From positions 620,001 to 684,000 of the forward strand of contig JBHJGZ010000006.1 of assembly GCA_050331295.1 (NCBI GenBank): a stretch of DNA of 64,000 nt. The letters are read 5' to 3'. This document shows positions 46,073 through 54,890 of this stretch, one piece after another (the stretch's first letter is position 1; each line of letters opens with the position of its first letter). This DNA comes from Kuafuiihalomonas sp050331295 (GTDB taxonomy: Bacteria > Myxococcota > Kuafuiibacteriia > Kuafuiibacteriales > Kuafuiibacteriaceae). A model generated the notes under the pieces. It had not been told where the DNA came from. It made no database searches and saw only the letters and a program-made list of their open reading frames with translations. The translations under genes were made by a program, and so were the position numbers.

Positions 46073-47802
46073 ACCGGCCGGTAAGCCGCCGACGCGCGGG
46101 GACTCGGCATCCCGCCTGGGACCAGACATTCCTCTCCGGTGCGGTGGCCCCCGCTCTGCTCTTCTGGGTCGGGCTCCTGGGGGGAAGTTGCGCATCCCAG
46201 CCCCTTTGGCAGACCGCGCCCCACGACCGAGTCTTCCAGCAGGCCGGGCCGCCGACCCTCCATCCGCCCTACACCGTCGTCCCGGAGAGCGACACCGTCT
46301 TCATGGTGCAGAACAGCGGCGTGCGCCCCATCGCCCGACTCGTCAGTCCAGGCGCCTACGTCGACCGCCTCGGGGGAAAGGAATCAGCCCTGGACGTCAA
46401 CGCGTTTGGCCAGGTTCCGGACTCATCGTGGTTCACCAATCGGATCGGCCGCCGACCGATGAGCGTGGCCGAGGTGGCCCGGGGACCGGATGACATCGAG
46501 GGACCGGCGCCCGGCCTGCTCGAGGTCCTGGGCGGAAAACTGGAAGGCGTTTCACCCGGCTTCGTGGTGCAAGACGCCGCAGGACATCGGTTCTTGGTCA
46601 AGCTCGACCATCCCGCGCATCCAGAACTCGGCTCCGGCGCCGAGATCATCGCGACCAAGGTTCTTCATGCGGCCGGGTACCACGTGCCACAAAACTTCGT
46701 CGTCACCTTCGATCTGGATGACCTGCGTCTGTCTCCGGATGCCACCACGGTGGGACGCTACGGTACGGAGATACCTCTGACGGAGGAAGTGCTGCAGCAG
46801 ATCCTCAGCAATGCCAATCCATTCCCAGATGGCACGATTCGCGCTCTGTTCAGCCGGTTGATCGAGGGCCAGGTCATCGGTTCCTTTGCGTACGAAGGCA
46901 CATGTTCGAAAGACCCCAACGACAAGATCCCCCACGAACGGCGACGGAGTCTCCGAGGTCTTCGAATCTTCTTCGCCTGGATCAACAACACCGACGCCCG
47001 AGCCTCCAACACCTTGGATGTGTTCATTCCATCCCCCGACGATCCATCACTCGGTCATGTCAGACACTACCTGTTGGACTTCGGCGATGCGCTGGGTGCT
47101 TCCGGCACCGAGTCAAAGTACCTCTCGGAGGGCTACGAAGGCTTCGTCGATCTGGAGTTCATGGCATACGGACTCTTCTCGCTGGGCATCTATTACCGGT
47201 ATTGGCTGCCAGTTCAGCGGTCTCCGTTTCGGAGTGTCGGGACGTTCGAAGCGCAGTACTTCGAGCCCAAGCTGTGGAGAGCGGTGGTCCCGAATCCGGC
47301 CTTCGAAGAAGCCACCATCGAGGACGAATATTGGGCCGCTTCCATCCTTGCCCGCTTCAGCCCATCCCTGGTGGAGGCCATCGTGGACAGCGCCGAATAT
47401 TCGAACCCCAGCGCCCGCGCGTGGATCCTCAGGGTTCTCTTGGAACGCCAGTACAAGCTTCTCGCGGCGACGTTCCGTCGAGTCCTTCCTCTGGAGAACC
47501 TTCGTGTGGACGGCTACCACGTTCAGATGGACGACCTGGCCGTCGACTTGGGTCTCGCACCCGAGGACAGCGCCTACATCGTCTCCATCGCGGACCTTGG
47601 CCAGCGGGAGCAGCAGCTCGAGGTCGACTCGCCATCCTTCGACCTTCGGGAGCTCATGCCTCCTCCAGCGCCCGGCGCGTTCGTCACGGTCCGGCTCGCC
47701 CGCAAGGAGCCCGACGGAAGGCAAAGTCCCGACCTTCAACTTCATCTGCGCATGTTGGACGAGGGTGTGCTCCCGGTCGGATTGAAACGAAACCATCGCT
47801 GA
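46069..47802 (+). CDS. Lipoprotein with protein-kinase-like catalytic motifs
   Basis: A 577-residue protein from ATG 46069, with a hydrophobic signal ending in LLGGSC (Cys41). Residues about 150-420 contain motifs spaced as in kinase-fold enzymes: FLVKLD (Lys177), SGAEIIATKV (Glu191), NNTDARASN (Asp308 and Asn313, the D-x4-N catalytic loop) and LLDFGDALG (Asp336-Gly338, a DFG-like metal motif). HipA, CotH and Fam20C proteins, which are atypical kinases, share such motifs. I infer an extracytoplasmic kinase-like protein; activity and substrate are unknown. It ends an ATGA/GTGA-linked cluster with a phosphoesterase and a BamA-like barrel. Confidence 0.65.
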   Translation: MNRPVSRRRAGTRHPAWDQTFLSGAVAPALLFWVGLLGGSCASQPLWQTAPHDRVFQQAGPPTLHPPYTVVPESDTVFMVQNSGVRPIARLVSPGAYVDRLGGKESALDVNAFGQVPDSSWFTNRIGRRPMSVAEVARGPDDIEGPAPGLLEVLGGKLEGVSPGFVVQDAAGHRFLVKLDHPAHPELGSGAEIIATKVLHAAGYHVPQNFVVTFDLDDLRLSPDATTVGRYGTEIPLTEEVLQQILSNANPFPDGTIRALFSRLIEGQVIGSFAYEGTCSKDPNDKIPHERRRSLRGLRIFFAWINNTDARASNTLDVFIPSPDDPSLGHVRHYLLDFGDALGASGTESKYLSEGYEGFVDLEFMAYGLFSLGIYYRYWLPVQRSPFRSVGTFEAQYFEPKLWRAVVPNPAFEEATIEDEYWAASILARFSPSLVEAIVDSAEYSNPSARAWILRVLLERQYKLLAATFRRVLPLENLRVDGYHVQMDDLAVDLGLAPEDSAYIVSIADLGQREQQLEVDSPSFDLRELMPPPAPGAFVTVRLARKEPDGRQSPDLQLHLRMLDEGVLPVGLKRNHR

Positions 47803-47842
47803 AGAAGCGTGCAAATGACTCAAACCAGGGCGCCTTCGGTCG

Positions 47843-48586
47843 ATGTTCTTCATGCGGGTGGACAACGAGACGCAGCGTCGATTCCCTCGGTTCGAAAAAC
47901 GAGCCGAGGTTCGCATCGAACTCGAAGGCCGAGAGGACTTCCGAAATCTTTGGACCCAAGATGTGAGCCGTGGAGGCTTGTTCGTTCAAACGAACGATCC
48001 CCCCCCACTCCATACGCGGCTCAAGGTGACGATCGAAACCCCTGATGGTTCCATCGACCTCTCCGCAGATGTCGTGCACGTCCTCACGCAAGAAGTGGCG
48101 GAGCACTTCGGTCGAGAGCCGGGCGTCGGCCTCCAGTTCGTGGGCCTTTCGGAGGAGCAAAGCCATGCGGTGGACCGCTATGTGGACGGCATCGCGTCGC
48201 GCCTCGGATACAGCGAACCCCCGTTCACAGCCGACGTGAACGAGGATCCCATGAGCTTGGTGGGCGCCCTGTTCTTCGGCTACAACAGCAAAGACCTCTA
48301 CGCGGCCCTGGAGCTTCAACCTTCCGCTACGTACGAGGAGGTCGACCGCAGAACCCAAGAGTGGCTCGGCCGACTCCAGGAGGCTTCCGAGCGTTCTCCC
48401 GCGGATGAAGACGAGCGCCTGGTGCAGGCTCATCGGCTGCTGCTCCGAATCCGGAATCTTCTCCTGGATCCGCAGCGCCGGAGCGAATACGACCGTCGAC
48501 AGGGTTTCCTGCGTCGCGAAACTCGAGCTCGCGTTCCCTGCGGCACCGACGAGCCCACGGCCTCCGCCGCGTTCCGAGTGGAGTGA
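47843..48586 (+). CDS. PilZ domain protein with C-terminal J-like region
   Basis: A 247-residue cytoplasmic protein. Residues 8-110 form a PilZ domain with the c-di-GMP-binding signature (QRRFPRF for RxxxR, and DVSRGGLFV for D/NxSxxG). The C-terminal 100 residues resemble a J-domain-like helical unit: DLYAALELQPSATYEEV and LLLDPQRRSEYDRRQGF match the DnaJ opening and end, but an HPD tripeptide is not present. It would bind c-di-GMP and act through protein contacts. It begins 40 bases after the kinase-like gene and may belong to the same transcript. Confidence 0.8.
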   Translation: MFFMRVDNETQRRFPRFEKRAEVRIELEGREDFRNLWTQDVSRGGLFVQTNDPPPLHTRLKVTIETPDGSIDLSADVVHVLTQEVAEHFGREPGVGLQFVGLSEEQSHAVDRYVDGIASRLGYSEPPFTADVNEDPMSLVGALFFGYNSKDLYAALELQPSATYEEVDRRTQEWLGRLQEASERSPADEDERLVQAHRLLLRIRNLLLDPQRRSEYDRRQGFLRRETRARVPCGTDEPTASAAFRVE

Positions 48587-48728
48587 ATGTGGGATCGGGT
48601 CGAGGCTACTCCGTCCCGATGGGTGCGCTCCGCATCAGGGCGGACCAGCATGATCCGGAAGAAGGTGCCGGAGTGCTTGCAAACTTCTCCACGCTGCGTC
48701 AAATACAGGGTATTCTCGGTGCGAATTA

Positions 48729-49583
48729 ATGACCTCCAATCCAGCAGACATTCAGACCATCACGCGCCCCCTCGAAACTTCCGTTCTCGTGGGCATGCCA
48801 CAACTGGGGCTCAACGGGCTCAGCGAGAACTGGATGCTGAAGGAGGTCGGGCATCGACACTGGGCCGCAATCTGCGCTGAAGCGGGCATTCAAAGTCATC
48901 AGATCACCGATTCGAAAGGGCAGCGCCTGTATGCAGCCTTCGTCGGCATCGACTGGTCCGGTGATCCGTTGAGTGGAATTGGGGAGAACGACGTGCTTCA
49001 TTTTCGCACCGAGATCACCCGGTTCTCCAGTAAGCGGTTCTACTCTCGGAACGAGTTGCGCTCCACGTCGGGTACGCAACTCGTGGTCAAGATGGTCTCC
49101 ATCTTCGTTCGCAAGCCCGTATTCGACGACAATCGCAGCCTATCGGGAGGACACCCGGACCCGTTGCGTCGAATCGAACAGCGATCGACCCCACTGGATG
49201 CCACTCGAATCCAGGAGGCGTGGAAGACGACGAAAGAAACGCACCCCGCACCCGCAACAGACGGTCTGGTACACCAACAGAACATCTGCCCCACCACGGA
49301 CTTCAACGGAGCGCGACTCCTGTACTTCGCCAACTTTCAACATATTCTCGACCAGGCAGAGTGGGCCGTCCTGCCGAAGCTCGACATGCAATTCGCGTCG
49401 AGCGAAGGCCGCCGCCTCTACTTCTACGGGAACGTCAACTTCGAAGACGTGCTCGAAGTTCGCTTCCAGGATGTCCGTTGGGAGTCTGATGCCCGAATGC
49501 ATAGAGCGGACATCGTACGGGCCAAGGACGGGAGCCGCTTGGCGACGGTCGAGACGCGTAAACGCATCGTCAACCCGAGGTGA
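48729..49583 (+). CDS. LnmK/Pnap_2097-like double hot-dog protein
   Basis: A 284-residue protein. TRPLETSVLVGMPQLGLNGLS followed by ENWMLKEVGHRHW resembles the LnmK-like Pnap_2097 family of biosynthetic proteins, and a second hot-dog half contains NGARLLYFANFQHILDQAEW. LnmK itself is a bifunctional acyltransferase/decarboxylase that loads propionyl units in leinamycin synthesis. Relatives sit near polyketide or fatty-acid-like clusters, but no such genes are adjacent here. The catalytic role is therefore open. The upstream 142 bases are free of genes and presumably hold its promoter. Confidence 0.65.
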   Translation: MTSNPADIQTITRPLETSVLVGMPQLGLNGLSENWMLKEVGHRHWAAICAEAGIQSHQITDSKGQRLYAAFVGIDWSGDPLSGIGENDVLHFRTEITRFSSKRFYSRNELRSTSGTQLVVKMVSIFVRKPVFDDNRSLSGGHPDPLRRIEQRSTPLDATRIQEAWKTTKETHPAPATDGLVHQQNICPTTDFNGARLLYFANFQHILDQAEWAVLPKLDMQFASSEGRRLYFYGNVNFEDVLEVRFQDVRWESDARMHRADIVRAKDGSRLATVETRKRIVNPR

Positions 49584-49596
49584 AAGAGGACATGGT

Positions 49597-49622
49597 GCTC
49601 CCATTCCGAAAGGAACGGGAGC
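49597..49622. terminator. Hairpin between converging genes, likely two-way terminator
   Basis: An 11-bp stem with one mismatch (a G-U pair in the minus-strand RNA) closes a GAAA loop: GCTCCCATTCC-GAAA-GGAACGGGAGC. It lies in the 47 bases between the converging LnmK-like and ftsH genes. No long U-tract follows, so it may act with Rho or as an mRNA end stabiliser. Confidence 0.55.
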
Positions 49623-49630
49623 GTGTCGGC

Positions 49631-51583
49631 TTATGCTTCGCCCGGTTCCGGATTGCCGAACGTCGGATCCAAGAGACCGCCTTTACGGTCTTTGGGGCGA
49701 GCCGCCTCGCGGCTCCGGCGCTCACGATGCTCTTCCGGAGTGAAGAGATGCCTGACTTCCGGACGGGCTCTGGAAATCGGCGTACCGGCGATCAAAGCGT
49801 CGACATCTTTTGCATCCAGGGTCTCATACTCGAGCAACGCGTCCGAGAGACGATTGAGTGCTTCGCGGTTCTCCTGCAGCAGGGAACGGCAGCGCTGGTA
49901 CTGCCCACTGATGATGGAGCGGATTTCGGAATCGATCTCTTGAGCCGTTTCCTCCGAGTAGTTTGCCGTCCGCTGCATCTCCCGGCCTAGGAAGACCTGG
50001 TCGTCATTCTTGCCGAACGAAACAGGGCCGAGCTTCTCGCTCATACCCCATTCGCAAACCATCTTGCGTGCGAGCTCGGTGGCCCGCTCGATGTCGTTGC
50101 CCGCACCGGTGGTGTAGGTGCCGAACACCGTTTCCTCAGCCGCTCGCCCGCCCATCAGCACCGCGATCGTGGACAGCACCGCATCCTTGTTCATGGAGTA
50201 CTTGTCTTCGTTCGGAAGCTGTTGGGTGAGGCCGAGGGCCCGCCCGCGTGGAATGATGGTGACCTTGTGGACGGGGTCGGTGCCCGGAATCAAACGGGCC
50301 GTCAGCGTATGGCCGGACTCGTGGACCGCCGTGGTCTTTTGCTCGTCGCGACTCATGACGGTGTTCTTGCGCTCGCCACCCATCATGACCTTGTCCTTGG
50401 CGCGCTCGAAGTCATCCATCACCACGCGGTCCCGATTGGCATGTGCCGCCAACAGCGCGGCTTCGTTCACCAGGTTCTCCAGGTCTGCACCGGCGAATCC
50501 CGGCGTTCCCCGGGCGATGATTTCGAGGTCGACGTTCGCGTCCAAGGGTGTCCGCTTCGTGTGGACCTGAAGGATCCCTTCGCGACCGCGGACGTCCGGA
50601 CGATCGACCACGATACGTCGGTCGAAACGCCCGGGGCGCAAGAGGGCCGGGTCCAGAACGTCGGGCCGGTTGGTCGCTGCGATCAGGATGACCCCTTCGT
50701 TGGACTCGAATCCGTCCATCTCCACCAGCAGCTGGTTGAGTGTTTGCTCTCGCTCGTCGTGACCTCCGCCGAGGCCGGCGCCTCGATGGCGCCCAACGGC
50801 ATCGATCTCGTCGATGAAGATGATGCACGGCGCGTTCTTCTTGCCCTGTTCGAATAGGTCACGAACGCGGCTCGCGCCCACGCCGACGAACATTTCGACG
50901 AAGTCGGAACCGGAGATGGAAAAGAACGGAACGGACGCTTCGCCAGCGATGGCTCGTGCGATCAAAGTCTTTCCTGTGCCCGGTGGTCCCATCAGCAAGA
51001 CGCCTTTCGGAATCCGGCCACCCAGACGCGTAAACTTCTTCGGGTCTCGAAGGAATTCGATGATCTCTTGGACGTCGTCCTTGGCTTCTTCCACTCCGGC
51101 CACGTCAGCGAAGGTGATCTTGTTCTGGTTTTCGTTCATGAGCTTCGCTTTGGATTTGCCAAAGCTCATGGCCTTTCCACCGCCGGACTGGATCTGGCGC
51201 ATGAAGACGAAGAGGATACCCACTACCAAGAGCATCGGCAGCCAGGTGATCAGAACGGACTGCCAGATACCGCCTTCGCTCTTGGGCTCGATCGAAAAGA
51301 GGACGCCCTGTTGCTCGAGCCGTTGCTGCAAGCTGTCCGAAAGCACTCCGGTCGTCTTGAAAGGGTGGTCGTCGTTGTACTTACCTTCGAACTGACCCGC
51401 GTCGCCCTGATTCAGCAGGGTCACTTTGAGCTCTTTGACCTCTCCCTGTTCGACTTTTTCGAGAAATTGGGAAAACTTGACAGGCTCGCGGTGCTCCGGC
51501 TCCTGGAGCAGCATCTTCCAGACCACCCAAATCAAGGCGATCAGGAGAAGCCATAGTGCGAGACTCTTGTGCGTCTGTCTCAT
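49631..51583 (-). CDS. ftsH: ATP-dependent zinc metalloprotease FtsH
   Basis: A 650-residue inner-membrane AAA+ protease for quality control of membrane and regulatory proteins. It has an N-terminal helix (LALWLLLIALIWVVWKMLL), a periplasmic segment, a second helix near residue 115, an AAA domain with Walker A GPPGTGKT and Walker B IIFIDEIDAVG, the second region of homology, and the zinc site HESGH with the downstream Glu/Asp. Length and order are normal. tilS lies upstream on the same strand, as in many genomes. Confidence 0.97.
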   Translation of the reverse strand: MRQTHKSLALWLLLIALIWVVWKMLLQEPEHREPVKFSQFLEKVEQGEVKELKVTLLNQGDAGQFEGKYNDDHPFKTTGVLSDSLQQRLEQQGVLFSIEPKSEGGIWQSVLITWLPMLLVVGILFVFMRQIQSGGGKAMSFGKSKAKLMNENQNKITFADVAGVEEAKDDVQEIIEFLRDPKKFTRLGGRIPKGVLLMGPPGTGKTLIARAIAGEASVPFFSISGSDFVEMFVGVGASRVRDLFEQGKKNAPCIIFIDEIDAVGRHRGAGLGGGHDEREQTLNQLLVEMDGFESNEGVILIAATNRPDVLDPALLRPGRFDRRIVVDRPDVRGREGILQVHTKRTPLDANVDLEIIARGTPGFAGADLENLVNEAALLAAHANRDRVVMDDFERAKDKVMMGGERKNTVMSRDEQKTTAVHESGHTLTARLIPGTDPVHKVTIIPRGRALGLTQQLPNEDKYSMNKDAVLSTIAVLMGGRAAEETVFGTYTTGAGNDIERATELARKMVCEWGMSEKLGPVSFGKNDDQVFLGREMQRTANYSEETAQEIDSEIRSIISGQYQRCRSLLQENREALNRLSDALLEYETLDAKDVDALIAGTPISRARPEVRHLFTPEEHRERRSREAARPKDRKGGLLDPTFGNPEPGEA

Positions 51584-51691
51584 TGAAATCTACTTCCCGT
51601 CTCCACGTTGAGAAACCCGGGGCGAGGCGGCCCCATTCCTGAACGGGTTGGCAGAGTGACGCGAGTCGACCAAGTCCGCAACCAGACAGAG

Positions 51692-52735
51692 TCAAATCCA
51701 GCCAAAAACCCAAACGTTGCGCGTGCTGGCGCACACCGGGGCGACAGCGGACCGCGCCACCCCGGGAACCCATAGTATCCGTTGCTGGTCACGTACGACG
51801 GGATAGCGCGTCCGCGCCGCCTGGACGACACCCGCTTCACGAAGCAGATCCGCGATCTTTCGCGAGCCCACCATGCCCAAGGGCTGAATCCGGTCGCCTG
51901 GACGGACCTCGCCGACCGAAGGACACATGATGTGATCCGCATCGAAAATGGCGCGATGGGGTCCGAGCTCATCGCATCGGTGCAGGTTCGGGACATACGA
52001 TAACTTGTCGAAAGAGAGTCGGGATCCCTCGGGCCAGAAGGACGGCGGCGGCGGTGATGGTGTCGGTGATGGCAGTGGTCGCGGAGGCCCCTGCCGGGGA
52101 AGGTCCAAAGAAGCCAACGCGGCCAACCGTCGACGAATCCCACCGCGATAGCCGCGCTCCAGGAGGGGAAGCAGTTCCCGGCGGACGCGATTGCGCAGGT
52201 AGCGTGGGTCCCGATTGGTGGAATCCTCGTTCCACGGCACCTTCTGTCTCTGGGCGTACGCCGCGACGGCGGCCCCTGGAATCGATAACCACGGCCGCAC
52301 AAAAGGAGGCCGAATCTGCGGCATCCCGAGGGGCCGCCCCCGGCGGAGGATTTCGAGCATCACGGTTTCTGCCTGATCGTCCCGGTGGTGCGCCAAGAGG
52401 ACCCATCGCGCGCCGATCCGGAGTCGAACCCGCTCCAGCGCAGCAAGGCGCTCCTTCCGAAGTCGAGCCTCGTCCCGAGCGCCCGGCTCCAGGCGAGAGA
52501 CGCTGTAAGGGAGTGCCCCTTGCTCGGCCACGCGAGCCACCAGACGCGCGTCCCGTTCGCTATCCGGTCTAACCCTGTGATCTACGTGGGCCGCATGGAC
52601 TCGTGCCCCGAGACGGTCCACGGACAGATGCCAGAGCGCCATCGAATCTCGACCGCCCGAGACCGCCACCACCACCGGCTCATGATCGGCCAAGCGAAGG
52701 CGGACCAAGGTGCGATCAAAGGCGGCAAAGATCAT
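51692..52735 (-). CDS. tilS: tRNA(Ile)-lysidine synthase
   Basis: A 347-residue enzyme that changes C34 of the CAU-anticodon tRNA-Ile to lysidine using ATP and lysine. The N-terminal ATP pyrophosphatase has the P-loop AVSGGRDSMALWHL, with the family's SGGxDS. LLAHHRDDQAETVMLEILRR gives the conserved H-x-DDQ-E motif. The C-terminal part is shorter than in E. coli and interrupted by a Pro/Ser-rich stretch near residue 225. ftsH follows 108 bases downstream. The start codon is only 23 bases from that of a divergent gene. Confidence 0.93.
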   Translation of the reverse strand: MIFAAFDRTLVRLRLADHEPVVVAVSGGRDSMALWHLSVDRLGARVHAAHVDHRVRPDSERDARLVARVAEQGALPYSVSRLEPGARDEARLRKERLAALERVRLRIGARWVLLAHHRDDQAETVMLEILRRGRPLGMPQIRPPFVRPWLSIPGAAVAAYAQRQKVPWNEDSTNRDPRYLRNRVRRELLPLLERGYRGGIRRRLAALASLDLPRQGPPRPLPSPTPSPPPPSFWPEGSRLSFDKLSYVPNLHRCDELGPHRAIFDADHIMCPSVGEVRPGDRIQPLGMVGSRKIADLLREAGVVQAARTRYPVVRDQQRILWVPGVARSAVAPVCASTRNVWVFGWI

Positions 52736-52758
52736 GGAAAGCGACGTACCATGGGGCT

Positions 52759-54045
52759 GTGTTGGCCCTCGCGCTTCTGGTGTTGGGATTGACCGCGGTC
52801 GGCTTGACGCGTCCCCGAGCCTGGCATCAGGCCCAAATTCGCCGTCGGCTCCGACCTCTGCGGCTTCTGGGGCGCAACCTCGAGCTGTTGGAACGAGTCC
52901 GCCCCCATGGACTCTCGTACACCGGCCGGCTCAATCACAGAAGGGTTCAGCTTCGGGGCGTGGCCCCGTCCTGGTCCGACCAGCGCCTGTGCAAGCTGTC
53001 GCTGGGCGTGGAGGTGTTCCTGGACCCACAGGCCGCGTTCACCCTCAGGGCGCGAACCGACGGATGGGCGTGGCGCGGCGACCAACTCATGGCGTGCATC
53101 GCGCTGTCGTCAGGGTTTTTGGGCATTTTGCGATGGGGCGACCGCCTGCGACTCGACGGTTGTCGGCTGCTCCTGGAACTTCGCGGAACGCCCAATCCAC
53201 GGGAACTCGAGACCCTCTTGGAGGAACTCTGCGGAGCCGCCGATCGCCTCGAGGACGGCGCCGCACACCCGGCCGCCGCGCTGGTCTCGATGATGAGCTC
53301 ACCCGACGCCCAGCTTCGATGCCGCGCACTGGCTGCCTTGGCGGAAGCCGAAGCGCCCGAGCTCCGAGACGCGCTCCGGCTGTCGGCGCAGGATCCGGAC
53401 GACGCGGTGCAGCTGCAGGCTGCCGTGATCGAGGGACGATTCGAAGAGATCCCGAACTACGCGAGCTCGGCCGGGTTCGAGACGGCGTTGGCCCCACTGG
53501 AGGGGCGCCCCGACGTGTTGAACGATGTTCTCGAGCGGCTCCTCGACGCACCGGTGCCCCACCACGAGCGGGTGAGATGGATCCTTGGAGCCTTGGGACC
53601 CTGCGCGAAGCCCGGTCACTTGCAGGCCGCCTTGCGGTCCTCGGATCTCTCGGTGCGACTTCAGGCGCTCCGGGCTTTTCGAGACCTCGAACGCCATCCG
53701 GAGGGTGTCTCCACCCTTCGCGCCCTGGTGGAGGGACGCTCCGCTTGTTTGGAGGGGCTCGATTACGGCCAGCGTCTCACGCTGCGCCGGGCGGCGGTGG
53801 AACTGGTGGGCGAAATCGGCCCCTCATCCTTCCTGCCCAGCCTTCGCACTCTGTCCCACGGAGCGGGGCTTCTTGCTCCCCTCGCGGCTTCGGCCCGCAC
53901 CGCGGCGCGTGCGATCCGAGAGCGCCATCAGATTCCGAGCGGTGGACAGCTCTCTTTTTCCGCGACTCCGGGCGAGTTGTCGCTTTCATCGAACGACCGT
54001 CGACCGGAGACGTCGCCCGTCGATGGCGGTCCCTCGGATCAATAA
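52759..54045 (+). CDS. Membrane-anchored HEAT-like repeat protein
   Basis: A 428-residue protein. The GTG at 52759 gives an N-terminal membrane helix (ALALLVLGLTAVGL). After about 130 residues of mixed structure, helical repeats of HEAT/armadillo type fill residues 170-400 (DAQLRCRALAALAEAEAPEL, LSVRLQALRAFRDLERHPEG). Such proteins are scaffolds. The start is not certain because it lies so close to the divergent tilS start; later GTG/TTG codons are possible. Its end overlaps the converging hbd gene by seven bases. Confidence 0.65.
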   Translation: MLALALLVLGLTAVGLTRPRAWHQAQIRRRLRPLRLLGRNLELLERVRPHGLSYTGRLNHRRVQLRGVAPSWSDQRLCKLSLGVEVFLDPQAAFTLRARTDGWAWRGDQLMACIALSSGFLGILRWGDRLRLDGCRLLLELRGTPNPRELETLLEELCGAADRLEDGAAHPAAALVSMMSSPDAQLRCRALAALAEAEAPELRDALRLSAQDPDDAVQLQAAVIEGRFEEIPNYASSAGFETALAPLEGRPDVLNDVLERLLDAPVPHHERVRWILGALGPCAKPGHLQAALRSSDLSVRLQALRAFRDLERHPEGVSTLRALVEGRSACLEGLDYGQRLTLRRAAVELVGEIGPSSFLPSLRTLSHGAGLLAPLAASARTAARAIRERHQIPSGGQLSFSATPGELSLSSNDRRPETSPVDGGPSDQ

Positions 54046-54890
54046 ACGTAGAAACCACGTCCTGATTTGCGCCCCAGCCAGCCCGCGTCGACGTAACGCC
54101 GAAGCAATGGACACGGTCGATACCTCGGGTCGCCCAAGCCCTCGTGCAACACCTCCATGATCGCCAGGCACGTATCCAGGCCGATGAAGTCCGCCAGGGT
54201 GAGCGGACCCATCGGTTGATTGGTTCCCAACTTCATCCCCAGGTCGATGTCTTCGGCCGTGCCCAGGTGTTCCATCAGCGCGGTGGCGGCCTCGTTGATC
54301 ATGGGCATGAGGATCCGATTCACGATGAATCCGGGCTGGTCTTGGCTGGTGACCGTTTCCTTGCCAAAGCGCTCCGCCAGGACCTTGGTGGCCTGAGTCA
54401 CCTCGGGAGCGGTCTGAAGACCCGGGATCAGCTCCACCAACTTCATGATGGGCACAGGATTCATGAAATGCATGCCCACGAAGCGTTCGGGGCGCCCGGT
54501 GGTGGCCGCCAATTTCGTGATGGAGATCGAGGACGTATTGGAGGCCATGATGGCTTCGGGGAGCAGAACGCGATCCACCTCGCGCAAGACCGAGGACTTC
54601 AGTTCGAAGCTCTCGGACACCGCTTCGACCATGAACTGAACGTCACTGAACGCGGCGATCTTGGTTTCGAGACGGATCCGACCCAAGGTCTGCTCCCTCT
54701 CCGCCGCGGTGATCTTCTCTTTCTCGACGAACTTTCCGAGGCTCTTTTCGATGGATGCCTTGCCCTTCTCCACTCGGTCCTGGTCGACATCCACCATCAC
54801 CACGTCCAGCCCGCTGTGCGCCGCCACCTGGGCGATTCCGGCACCCATCTGTCCGGCGCCCAGGACGCCGAGCCGTTCTATGGTCAGCAT
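54039..54890 (-). CDS. hbd: 3-hydroxybutyryl-CoA dehydrogenase
   Basis: A 283-residue NAD(P)-dependent enzyme that interconverts acetoacetyl-CoA and 3-hydroxybutyryl-CoA. It has the Rossmann signature GVLGAGQMGAGIAQVAAHSG near the N-terminus, catalytic His in GMHFMNPVPIMKLVE and the C-terminal dimer domain with GVNQPM-like GTNQPMGPLTLAD. The ATG at 54890 touches the thiolase stop (TGATG), so the two genes are one unit supplying a short-chain acyl-CoA or beta-oxidation step. The C-terminal SGRGFYVY is typical. Confidence 0.93.
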   Translation of the reverse strand: MLTIERLGVLGAGQMGAGIAQVAAHSGLDVVMVDVDQDRVEKGKASIEKSLGKFVEKEKITAAEREQTLGRIRLETKIAAFSDVQFMVEAVSESFELKSSVLREVDRVLLPEAIMASNTSSISITKLAATTGRPERFVGMHFMNPVPIMKLVELIPGLQTAPEVTQATKVLAERFGKETVTSQDQPGFIVNRILMPMINEAATALMEHLGTAEDIDLGMKLGTNQPMGPLTLADFIGLDTCLAIMEVLHEGLGDPRYRPCPLLRRYVDAGWLGRKSGRGFYVY

